From Basidiobolus meristosporus CBS 931.73 (taxonomy: Eukaryota; Basidiobolomycota; Basidiobolomycetes; Basidiobolales; Basidiobolaceae), in contig MCFE01000437.1 in assembly GCA_002104905.1 (NCBI GenBank), forward strand, positions 1 to 64,000: a stretch of DNA of 64,000 nt, read 5' to 3'. The number at the start of each line of letters is the position of its first letter. The stretch's first letter is position 1. Positions 55,046-64,000 of the stretch are shown one piece after another. The notes under the pieces were generated by a model. It did not search any database and was not told the DNA's origin. It was given only the letters and a program-made list of their open reading frames with translations. Both the position numbers and the translations under genes were made by a program.

Positions 55046-56055
55046 GTGGAATTATATTCCAGCCAATGGCTTGTAGCTGGCAAACTTTGCAGCCAATTGC
55101 ATACTGACTTCTGTATGTTGTCTCTGTGGGAAGATGTTTTTATCAGTGTTGGTGTTTGGATATCAATAATGTATGTAAGTTATGGTTCAATCCCCTGAAT
55201 CTCACACATTTAACAGCAAATCTATCTATTATGCCCAGTAAAGCCAGCTGTCTTGTTGATGGCTGGGGTATCTCTAATGGAGATATCAATATGTGCATTG
55301 ATATGATGGTCACTCAGTGGTATCCTGCTGAAAAGCATACAAACTCATCCACACTTGATATAGGAAGTTGTCCAGGTTTGATGATAATTGAGGCCTAAAC
55401 ACCAATAAGACTACTATAAAATTTTTGCTCTGATATTGTAAGATAGGAGGCAGCTTAAGGTTGATGGGAATCAGTGTCAAGCAGGATTTGCTGGCAGAGT
55501 ACTTGTTTAATGAGAATACATCAAGTGCCAAGTCAAAAGCATCATCATACATACCTTCAAAGTAGCCCTTGCATCTTAGTTGTTGGTGATGTTTGCCATC
55601 AAATTATCAGAAATGTTTGTGCTTGATTGATACTGCATGCGGCACTTTTTAACTTCACAATATTTGTTGGACCTAATGAGTGTCTTTGGATGGTGTATTA
55701 CTGAGCATATATGAGTAAGAACAATGCTTTCCTCCTATTGTGGTGGATTCCTCACCAGTTTTGACACCTGAAAATGGTTGCTTTTTCTGATGTGAATGCC
55801 ATGCAACTGTTGGTACATGCTGGTATCAGTACAGTTTCTGGATCATATGATGTCAGCTGCTTGACAGTTGTCCATATTTATCCTGTCCATGAGAAGATGC
55901 ATATCAGAATGAACTTGGCAAGGAGTAGTAGTAAATCCTGAAAGCCCTTGTTACTGATAGTTGTGGAAACATGACATTTTTCTACCTATAACTTCACATT
56001 ATTGACCAGCAGATGTATACCAGAGCAAAGAAGCTGATCAGGTCCCAGGATTTGC
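55046..56055 (-). pseudogene. Plv9: Tnp2 central fragment
   Basis: The minus strand covers the Tnp2 segment from the equivalent of ..LLVNDVKL (about 56010) through the cysteine block (55740), KYSASKSCLTLIPINLKLPPILQYQSKNFIVVLLVFRPQLSSNLDNFLYQ (55500-55370) to the GHN core region read near 55250. It ends inside the sequence after the core, directly at the end of Plv8 orf2. NLPPI and the following block are the Tnp2-type WPxxLxNLNLPP motif. Confidence 0.55.
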
Positions 56056-56806
56056 CATTTGAGGAATATTCAAAATTTTACCAAAAACAGCATCAGATGA
56101 TGACAGAAACTCAGTATCAACTCCACCAATAGTCAGGATTGAACTGGTGCAAAACAATGAGAGCATTTTCACTCTAGTAGACCCACAACTGTAATTCAGC
56201 CTAAATCAGTACAGGGAATATCCCAGAAGTGATCTCTCCAGTATCAAATGCCAGGAGATTCAACTAGGCAAGAAATAGCCCCAATTACTATATCAATGAG
56301 GGTACAAACTATGCCTATGCCTAATCAGCTCACATGGATGAGCTGCAGACTGTAAAAGAGGCCCTAAATAGCCCTCAGACAAAGTTTGGACATCTGCAAT
56401 GTCTGAGGAATATCAGGTCCAGATTGAAAATCAAACTTGGGATTTGGTCATATTACCAATCAACCAAAAATCAACTGCATGCAGATGGGTCTTTCAGACA
56501 AAATATAAGGCTGATGGTTCAATAGAAAGATACAAAGCATGACTTGTGGCCAAAGGATACTGTCAAGCAAAAGGACTTGACTATACTGAGATCTTTGCAC
56601 CAGTAGCCCAGTTTAATTCCATCAGATTAATATTGGCTATTTTAGCCAAATATAAGTTTTTTATACATCAAGTGATGTAAAAGCTGTATTTTTGAATAGA
56701 TAACTTGATGAAGACATGTATATGGACCATCCTGATGGGTTTGTTAATCAAGATAACTCCCATCTATTCTTCAAGCTTAAATAACTCTATATGGTCTCAA
56801 ACAATC
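56056..56806 (+). pseudogene. Copia reverse-transcriptase relic (non-CopA family)
   Basis: The plus strand contains NYYINEG-NYAYA-SAHMDELQTVKEAL (linker), then [82 protein letters not shown] and KAVFLNR-LDEDMYMDHPDGFVNQD. These are the N-terminal RT blocks of copia elements. Several stops and frame changes occur. It differs from CopA and breaks off where the Plv10 terminus begins. Confidence 0.75.
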
Positions 56807-57259
56807 CCCTATAAAAATAATTTGGTCCTGCAAGTGGATACAATCCAGATCAGCTGTCAGTACCTTGTTTGGAGACCATCATAATATCAGCAGCTTGGAA
56901 TTATTGGCCCTCTTAATGATCTTATGATGGGATCATGATGGCATTTGGCTACTTTACTGCCAAATAAAGCTATAAAACTTGAAAAGGTTTGATCAGTGCT
57001 GTGGCAATAATTGCATGACATTGTTGCAGTCTTAATGCACTCTGCAGCAATTTTAAATGGATCTAACTGGCCAGTACATCCAATTGCCTTATATGACAAA
57101 AAACTTGACAGTGCTTTGGCAGCCTCATTGCAAGTCTCCAATAGTAGTATCCTGGCAGTATTGAGGCCTACAGCTAGTTCTGTATAATGTTTCCATACCA
57201 ATTTACCAAATGGTATTTCCTTTTTCTACCTGCCCTTGTGCAATACATGATTCCACTGT

Positions 57260-58820
57260 AGAATCACCCCTCTTTATTTTTATTATATTCACATACAGGT
57301 CAAATCAACAAACACTATGGCCTCCTGCTTACTAACCTCTACCAATGCACACACCCAGCACAATTGACATACTTTTGTCACCTCAACTTTATGGCGTTTC
57401 AGTGTAATACTTGCAAAGTTGCCATATGTCTTGTATTGCTGGTAACCTATACATCTTGCAAACATATACTAGGTTGCTGCCACTTCTGCCATGAATGCCT
57501 CCTGAATATCTGCAAAGAACCTTTTGGTATTTAGCTAATATATTCCTTTGCCCTACTAGATTTTAGTCCTCCTTATACGTGTGCTCTGACTCTTGTTTGA
57601 ATGAATTCTGTATTGAATGGTGCAGTAGTTGGCTTGTGACCAAGAGAAACCCAGCATACTTTGGCTGAGCTTTTCTGTTCAAATTAGTTGCTTGTTGCAC
57701 CCAACCCTACTTTGCATTACTTGGCTGATTACCCACACATTGGGGCTGCTTGGCATCTTGATCCTGGAAGCATTAGACTTGTTCCGTTGGATAGTGCCAC
57801 ATTGAGCCATGAGTGCCAAATAGTGCCATTGCATGCCAGAGAGGCATAGTAGACCTAAACTGGGCCCCAGAGTGTGAAACATAGCTCTGCATCTTCATGC
57901 AAAGCAGCCCCTGTGTTTCACCCCTTGTGCTGGAGAAAATCCATTTTTTGACCTTTTTTTTAGGATCAATGTTGTGCATGATGTGAAGAGGACAGAAGGA
58001 CTGAAGACATGCATCTGGTACTCAATACCCATGGCACTCTGGATCTAGCTCCTGTAGAGTATATCATGTCACAAAAATGAATGGCACTATCTTGGTCCAC
58101 TGATACTATATGGCACTATAAGTGCTTTGTATAGGTCTTACTTTAGGGCTAATATTTAAATATAGTGCCAGATAGTGCCAGTGGACCAAGATAGTGCCAT
58201 TCATTTTTGTGACATGATATATGCTACAGGAGCTAGATTCAGAGTGCCATGGGTATTGAGTACCAGAAGCATGTCTTCAGTCCTTCTGTCCACTTACACA
58301 TCATGCACAACATTGATCCAAAAAAAAAGGTCAAAAAATGGATTTTCTCCAACACAATGGGTGAAATACAGGGGCTGCTTTGCATGAAGATGAAGAGCTA
58401 TGTTTCACACTTTGTGGCCAAGTTTAGGCTCACTTGGCCTCCCAGGCACACTATGGCATCATTTGGCCCTCATGGCTCAATGTGGCACTATCCAACAGAA
58501 CAAATCTATTGGTGTCTCCATGTGCACATCTATCCTCAGTATTTTCCAGTTCTTTCTGGCTGTCCTCCAAGTACCAACTATCACATCTATCACAGACTTG
58601 AAGGTAATATTCCTGATGAGATTAGGATGCAGTAGAACCTGCAACTTGACTTGTCTTTCTATCCCCCACACATCTGCTCTATAGGAAACTCCAAAAAGGT
58701 GAAGCAAGGCCCAATATTCTCCACGCACCAGGCAAGATGGAGTGGAGAATTGATACAGTAGTGGCAGAGATCTATGTGTTCAGCTTTATGTTTGTAGTGT
58801 AGCCACTCAAATCCCATTGG
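57260..58820 (-). pseudogene. Tnp2 C-terminal fragment (Plv10)
   Basis: The minus frames follow the Plv4 C-terminus: FADIQEAFMAEVAAT, CKMYRLPAIQDIWQLCKYYTETP (different frame), WSQANYCTIQYRIHSNKSQSTRIRRTKI. The part upstream of fbM3 (58728-58511) contains RGEYWALLHLFGVSYRADVWGIERQVKLQVL...IDVHMETP. It is broken in several frames. Confidence 0.6.
57775..58507. mobile_element. fbM3: 733-bp foldback MITE, TSD ATT
   Basis: It begins AGACTTGTTCCGTTGGATAG and ends CCAACAGAACAAATCT, with ATT at 57772-57774 and 58508-58510. Excision restores GGAAGCATTGGTGTCTCCATG, as in Plv2 (4905-4925). The loop is inverted relative to fbM1 and fbM2 (AAGTGCTTTGTATAGG...ATATTTAAA). Confidence 0.88.
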
Positions 58821-59151
58821 GCCTAAAACCCTATGAAAAACTATTGTAATGATCCTGCCAAAAGGCTGTGACAAAGCTGAAGTCCCATGACTAAGAGGTA
58901 CTGATCCTATCAGGGCACTGTGCAGTGACCATTGAAAAATAATTGTACCCCAGATATTGCAAAAAAACATAGTCAAAGTTCTTCATCAAACAATATACAA
59001 GTGGCTTTTAATTGGTTCCCTGCCATTTCACTCACTTTCTGACCCTGGACACTTTATCAGCTCCTACATTTGTGTGCATTGATTGGCTATTGCTTCTTTT
59101 TCACACTCCTTACTTTTTATGCATACAAATTGCTCTATTTCCATTGAAACT

Positions 59152-61902
59152 TCAGTTGTACCTCAATTGCCAATTGTATTGACCTATACAGTCCCTATAC
59201 CTTACACCAACATTAAGCCCAACCCCACACTTAATAAGTATTTCTGCTGTAATGCTCTGGTTCCACAACTTTGGTGGGAACCTAACAGCTTTATGCCACT
59301 GCTCATTCACTGGTTCCCATATGTCCTGGTCTTCAGCCGGCACTGCAAGGTCTAGCACCTCATCTGCCAGTCTTTGCAACAAATCCTTGCAATATTCAAG
59401 TGTGTTTTCTTGAGCACTGCTCTTGAAGAAGTGTTGCATCCCCATGGTGAGCCTGTTAATGTTCCAAAATTCCACTGAAGGCATTGTAATATTGCTTCAA
59501 GTTCTTAACATTGTAGCCTTGCTTGTCAGTGGGAACTGTACTCTGTCAACAATGGAGGAGATGGAGGCTGTAGTAGGTAAATTGCCTTTCCCTGCAAACT
59601 CATCTGCCTTACTGGAGTGTAGCACAACTGGCTGCACTTTCAACTCTTGTGAAAACTGATGTTTTCTTGTTGGTAATTCTTCTTAGCTATGATGAGATTC
59701 AGTCTGTTCCAGGCTTGTGGCATTAATTGGCAAGAGCTACATTTTTTTTCATGCCTCCCTGTCTCAGCCATGGGTAGACATTTTTCCCTTTACTGTTTCC
59801 TTTATCACTGCCAGGTCTTCTACTCCTACATTGTCTGAGTACTTCTTGTAATGAACTATATTTTCTCCTTGAGAAATTCTGCACTGACACATCTGTTTTG
59901 GCCTGCTTGCCCCTTGCTGGCACTCACCTGGCAACCTGAAGTTTCTTTTTACTTGTTTCAAGCTCTCTGCTGTAGTTGTGATGGGCCCCTGTAAAAGCCA
60001 CTAGTTTTTATCACTGCCAGGTCCTTCACTGCTACTTTGACTGAGTGCTTCTTTAGTGGTGCTATGCTTTTTCCTTGATAATTGCTGTGCTGGTGCATCC
60101 ACGTCTGCCTGCTTGTCCCTGATTGGCACTTTTCCAGCTACCTGAAGTCACTCTGACACTTGTCTGGAGCTTTTGGCCCTGCTTGTAACAGGCTCTAGAG
60201 GATGCTGGTTTTTAGCCATGGTACCCTTGTTCTTCTGCCATTGATAGTTTCTGCTATTCTTAAGATACTTTCTTAGCATACCAATGCTGGCCCAAAATCT
60301 GTTTGTCCATTTGAATCCAGGAAAATGCTCATGGAACAAGTCAAGTGCATTTGGCTTGGCTTTGAGTTCCTGATGGTCCCATGCTATGCCAGCCTTGTGG
60401 CAATAGTGTGCTAGACTTCTGATGGCCTCTTGACAATTAGCCCACTCTTCATTATTGCACTCAATGGCTAGATGAATCTTCAATGTCTTTTGATTTTTAG
60501 GCTCTAGATTAAACACCACATTGTCTCTCTCCCATGCTGCAATAGGTTTTTCTGTGGACTTATCATTGGGCACTGTTGTTGTGCTTCTAAGACTGTATAG
60601 TGTTCCTTTGATGTTACATTGGGAAATGGCTCAATTCTTGGCTGTGATGTTGAGCTACTTGAGGTCCTTCTTTACATCAAAGATACTGCTTTGTCTACCC
60701 AGGATATTGATTACTCTATATATATTATCCCCTCATCCTGCTACTGGACTATTTCCTGGTTTCTCTTGGCCATCGCATCTATCCTATCAGCCACTGCACC
60801 TAATTGCTTCATTAATACATCAGTATGAGCTGACGGTATACTTGCTAATAAGGGTGGTGGTGATGTTATGACAGCTACTAGACTTGTTCCGTTGGATAGT
60901 GCCACATTGAGCCATGAGTGCCAAATAATGCCATAGTGTGCCAGAGAGGTAAAGTGAGCCTATACTTGACCACAGAGTGTGAAACATAGCGCTGCATCTT
61001 CATGTAAAGCAGCCCCTGTGTTTCACCCATTGCGCAGGAGAAAATCCATTTTTTTACCTTTTTTTGTGGATCAATGTAGCTCAGGATGTGTAAGAGCACA
61101 GGAGAACTGAAGATATGCATCTGGTACTCAATACCCATGGCACTCTGAATCTAGCTCCTGTAGCTTGTATCATGTCACAAAAATGAATGGCACTATCTTG
61201 GTCCACTGGTACCATATGGCACTATAAGTGCTTTGTATAGATCTTACTTTAGGGCTAATATTTAAATATAGTGCCAGATAGTACCAGTGGACCAAGATAG
61301 TGCCATTCATTTTAGTGACATGATACAAGCTACAGGAGCTAGATTCAGAGTGCCGTGGGTATTGAGTACCAGATGCATATCTTCAATCTGCTTGTGCTCT
61401 AACACATCCTGCACAACATTGATCCAAAAAAAAAGGGCAAAAAATGGATTTTCCCCAGCACAATGGGTGAAGCACAGGGGCTGCTTTGCATGAAGATGCA
61501 GAGCTATGTTTCACACTCTGTGGCCAAGTATAGGCTCACTTGGCCTCTCTGGCACACTATGGCATCATTTGGCACTCATGGCTCAATGTGGCACTATCCA
61601 ATGGAACAAGTCTACTTACTGGTCTTCAAATGAAGGCACTGCATTTGCTACATTCTCATCTGCCTGAGCATAACAGTCAGCTTGCAGCTCTGCAGAGGTT
61701 CTTAATTGCCTATCTTACTGAGCATCTGAGGAGTCTGCATTATTACCTTTAGTGGGCACACTGTTAAGATGCCCTTTTTTAGATGTAGCCCTGCTTGTTG
61801 CACTGAATTTAAAGCAAGCTGTTGTCCAACCATACTTCTGTTGCTGTCAGGAGTGGGGCTTGGTTGGGAACCAGACAACTTTGCTTTATTTTTTGGAGGC
61901 AT
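59152..61902 (-). pseudogene. orf2 of Plv11: divergent accessory protein, about 670 codons without fbM4
   Basis: Start MPPKNKAKLSGSQPSPTPDSNR at 61902. After fbM4 (60880-61613), blocks are: ITSPPPLLAS, then STEKPIAAWERDNVVFNLEPKNQKTLKIHLAIECNNEEWANCQEAIRSLAHYCHKAGIAWDHQELKAKPNALDLFHEHFPGFKWTNRFWASIGMLRKYLKNSRNYQWQKNKGTMAKNQ, in one 141-codon stretch (60148-60573); repeat units (59720-60130) including MPARGKQAKTDVSVQNFSRRKYSSLQEVLRQ; and the C-terminal block FWNINRLTMGMQHFFKSSAQENTLEYCKDLLQRLADEVLDLAVPAEDQDIWEPVNEQWHKA (59484-59152), which sets the stop at 59152. No known domain is recognised. Its rich Lys/Gln/Ser content and repeats suggest a binding rather than catalytic role. Confidence 0.65.
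60880..61613. mobile_element. fbM4: 734-bp foldback MITE, TSD ACT
   Basis: It begins AGACTTGTTCCGTTGGATAG and ends CCAATGGAACAAGTCT, with ACT at 60877-60879 and 61614-61616. It interrupts orf2 of Plv11 between the SVD-Q and VAVIT blocks. The loop has the fbM3 orientation. It is among the least diverged copies. Confidence 0.88.
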
Positions 61903-62121
61903 TTATATGGAAGTGAGTCAAGCCAAAGGAGAAATGGTGCTACATATATGTGTGAATGTGGTGCCACAACTTTGTTTATAATGCTTACTATGGTGGGTCA
62001 TCATTGAATCTTACATTTTGTAGGTGCAATGTCTCAAATACAAGACTGTCTTAAATTCATATGAGCATTGACAAAAGGTTTATAATTGTGCTATATTTTT
62101 GAAGGTCATACTGTTTGACCC
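61903..62121. promoter_or_regulatory. Divergent promoter region between orf2 and tnp2 (Plv11)
   Basis: It is 219 bp long, against 223 bp in Plv4, and highly similar to it (GTGGTGCCACAACTTTGTTTATAATGC, GGTGGGTCATCATTGAATCTTA, GTCTCAAATACA.GACTGTCTTAAATT). The start codons at both edges are conserved. This is the best candidate for a shared control region of the element. Confidence 0.45.
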
Positions 62122-64000
62122 ATGGACAAGACTACCTTGATTCAATGCTGTAAGACAAGAGAAAACAGACCATGTAGCTGTTGTAGCAAGCCTCTCAGCC
62201 ATTAAGCATGCAGACAGCATACAAAGTATTACAAGGATCACAGCCAATGTTTTGCCACATAAGTCATATTTGACCATTCATCAGTCACTAATGTACCAAC
62301 ATTATCTTGCTGGCCAGTTGATACTTTTATATTGGCACCTGACCATTCTTGCCACCTTGCGCAAACTGAGTCAGGTGAGTTTGTGACACCTTTAGGCTTA
62401 CCTCAGCTGTCTTAATATGGCATGCAGAGTGATAGCTTTGACAAAGATGGCTCACTGATGGATTGCGCACCTATCTCTCTTAACAACAGAACTACATATG
62501 AGCCCAGTCAAGTTACAATATGCAATGAGACAACACCTGTTGAAACAAATGCCAATGATACTTTATGGAGCCATGTGAGCCCAGTAATCCATCTACTGGT
62601 GAATGATGTAATGTTCTGGCCAGAGAAGTAGCACATTTCCACTAATATCAGTTACTAGGGCTTTGAGTATATATTACTACTTGTTGCCAAAATCATTCTG
62701 GGATGCAACTTACCATGTACATGTTACATGTGGACAACTGTGATGCAGCTGACAGCATATGCTCCCAATACTGTCCTGATTCCCGCATGTGTTAACAGTT
62801 GTATGGCATTCACATCCAAAAATGCCACTATTACATCATGTTCAAATTGTCAGGAATCCACCACCATTGAGGGAAAGCATTGTTCACACTTCAGATATAT
62901 TCCAATAATACCACATCTAAAGAAGCTAAAGCAGTCCAAGATATATTACAAAGCTATACAGTACCACACTCAGTATCAATCAAGTGCAAACATATCCAAT
63001 ATATTTGATGGCAATCATCACAAACAGCTAAGAAGCAAGGTCTACTTTGAAGGTATATTTGACCATGCCTTTGCCTTAGGACTTGATGGATACTCATTAA
63101 ACAAGTACTCTACTAGTAAATCCTGCTGGCCACTGATTCTCATCAATCTGAATCTGCCACCCATCTAGCAGTATCAGAGCAATAATCTGATAGTAGTCTT
63201 ACTGGTATCTGGGCCTTAATCACCATCCAACCTGGATATCTACCAGTATCCATTGCTGGATAAGTTTTGTATGCTTTCTAGCAGGATAAAAGTAGATGAC
63301 TGTCATGCAAAAGCTCATATTAACATCTGCATTGCAGAAACCCCAGCCATCAGCAAGATAGCAGGTTTTTCTGGGCACAATGGACAGTATTACTGTCAAA
63401 TGTGTGAGATCCAGGGGATTCACTCCATAACTCAAACACATTATTATTACCCAAACACCAACACTAAGAACATCATCTTTTCTCAGAGAGAATGTACAGA
63501 AATCAGCATGCAGCTGCACCAAAGTTGTCAAGCTACAAGCCATTGGCTGAAATATGGGATCAATTGGAAACCAGAGATACTTAAGACAGAGGGTATCTGT
63601 TGGAGCAAAAGCTTTCCACTGGGAGCAATGCATTTGCTTTTCAACAATACTCCTATACTGATGACCAAGTTGTACATAGGGCAGTTCAAGCTAAATGAGC
63701 CCCTCAAGATACCGGAGAAATTTGAAAGAATTGGCAAGATATTATAGAATAATCACTACCCTAGGCACATCTCACAGGCGCCAATCAATATTCATACACA
63801 TATGCAACAATACTAATGCAAAGACTGGATGAACTGGATATGTATTTAATTAAGTGGCATTCTAAAGCCATTCCTACCAAGAGTACATTGGAAGCATTGG
63901 GAGTCATAAGCGGACATTGCAGGAATATTTATCCATAAGTGGATCACCAATGCCAACTTGACACATCTACAGCTGTTATGCAAGGAGTTTGTAATGGGAA
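62122..64000 (+). pseudogene. tnp2 transposase (Plv11), partial at window end
   Basis: MDKTTLIQCCKTRENRPCSCCSKPLSH begins at 62122, followed by a stop in the Cys/His cluster. Further blocks: SHVSPVIHLLVNDVMFWPEK (62570), a 146-codon stretch 62728-63168 with CSNCQESTTIEGKHCSHFRYIPIIPHLKKLKQ, FEGIFDHAFALGLDGYSLNKYSTSKSCWPLILINLNLPPI (the Tnp2 WPxxLxNLNLPP motif), then 63253-63747 with KAHINICIAETPAISKIAGFSGHNGQYYCQMCEIQG (Tnp2 core) and KLNEPLKIPEKFERIGKIL before a stop at 63745-63747. The core is intact and the breaks are few, so this is the clearest Tnp2 sequence here. Confidence 0.78.

Larger units (their letters stand above)
56807..58828 (-). mobile_element. Plv10: Tnp2 transposon 3' end, carrying fbM3
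   Basis: The terminus CCCTATAAAAATAATTTGGTCC begins at 56807. Subterminal DNA runs to about 57250, then the Tnp2 C-terminal quarter on minus (57260-57771 and 58511-58820), interrupted by fbM3. It is cut at 58828 by the left terminus of Plv11. Confidence 0.7.
58829..64000 (+). mobile_element. Plv11: Tnp2 transposon with full left half, running off the window
   Basis: The left terminus CCCTATGAAAAACTATTG starts at 58829. orf2 (minus, 59152-61902) carries fbM4; the intergenic region is 219 bp; tnp2 (plus) starts at 62122 and is still open at the window end. It has the same two-gene plan as Plv4 and shows that plan with fewer losses. The right terminus is outside. Confidence 0.8.

Noticed and set aside
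55060-55400. Plus-strand frame WLVAGKLCSQLHTDFCMLSLWEDV... as a separate gene
   Set aside because: It is the antisense of the Tnp2 core (same frame appears opposite Plv3 at 6814-7227 and Plv11 at 63220-63633).
58249-58635. Open frame of 128 codons (…NIDPKKKVKKWIFS…GLLCMKM…) conserved in all MITE arms
   Set aside because: It is present in both inverted arms of every fbM copy because the arms are conserved as DNA; it begins and ends outside the element differently each time and shows no known motif. Treated as chance.
1-64000. CRISPR arrays, bacterial operons, riboswitches, plasmid origins
   Set aside because: The sequence is eukaryotic TE DNA; no short regularly spaced repeats, ribosome-binding sites or bacterial genes were seen.

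Overview
The window is eukaryotic, repeat-saturated DNA. I find no gene that clearly belongs to the host; almost every stretch that can be assigned is a transposable element or its debris. The mix (Tnp2/Plavaka-type CACTA-like DNA transposons, Harbinger-like DDE elements with two divergent ORFs, Ty1/copia and Ty3/gypsy retrotransposons), the AT-rich composition and the very strong CpG depletion suggest a repeat-rich fungal genome. A TE-rich basidiomycete such as a rust, or a large-genome ascomycete such as a truffle relative, are possible; this is inference and no species is claimed. The copia primer-binding site matches the anticodon arm of a yeast-like initiator tRNA-Met, which fits a fungus.

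Names used here: Plv = Tnp2 transposon copies (termini CCCTATGAAAAA...; Tnp2 gene plus a divergently transcribed second gene, orf2). Har = Harbinger-like copies (termini AGACTTGTTCC...; DDE transposase plus a divergent second ORF). fbM = 734-bp foldback MITEs carrying the Har termini. CopA = main copia family (LTR about 368 bp). Gyp = gypsy family (LTR about 366 bp).

Layout. 1-9.7 kb: degenerate LTRs, Plv1 and Plv2 (Tnp2 3' halves on minus), a Har end fragment, Plv3 (Tnp2 on plus). 9.76-17.77 kb: Plv4 with both termini, split by the complete 3.1-kb Har1. 17.8-25.3 kb: mosaic of old copia, Plv5 and Har4 pieces with a solo CopA LTR. 25.3-29.3 kb: Har2 with fbM1 inside its transposase. 29.3-32.7 kb: decayed copia CopA2. 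32.7-39.0 kb: Har3, split by the nearly intact copia CopA1 (33703-38365). 39.0-43.2 kb: Gyp1 and CopA3 remnants. 43.2-47.5 kb: Plv6 and Plv7. 47.5-52.3 kb: Gyp2 with fbM2 in its reverse transcriptase. 52.3-58.8 kb: Plv8, Plv9, a copia RT relic, and Plv10 with fbM3. 58.8-64.0 kb: Plv11, with fbM4 in orf2, running off the end.

The nesting gives a relative chronology. Plv and Gyp copies are oldest, Har elements sit inside Plv4, fbMs sit inside Plv, Gyp and Har copies, and CopA1 sits inside Har3. Seven insertions (Har1, four fbMs, CopA1, two further solo LTRs counted separately) have perfect target-site duplications. The least decayed genes are the Har1 DDE transposase (294 codons, D/D/E triad present) and the CopA1 gag-protease-integrase ORF (566 codons). 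The most interesting undescribed parts are the Plv orf2 protein, which has internal repeats and shares a roughly 220-bp divergent promoter region with Tnp2, and the Har/fbM partnership with its ANT target preference.
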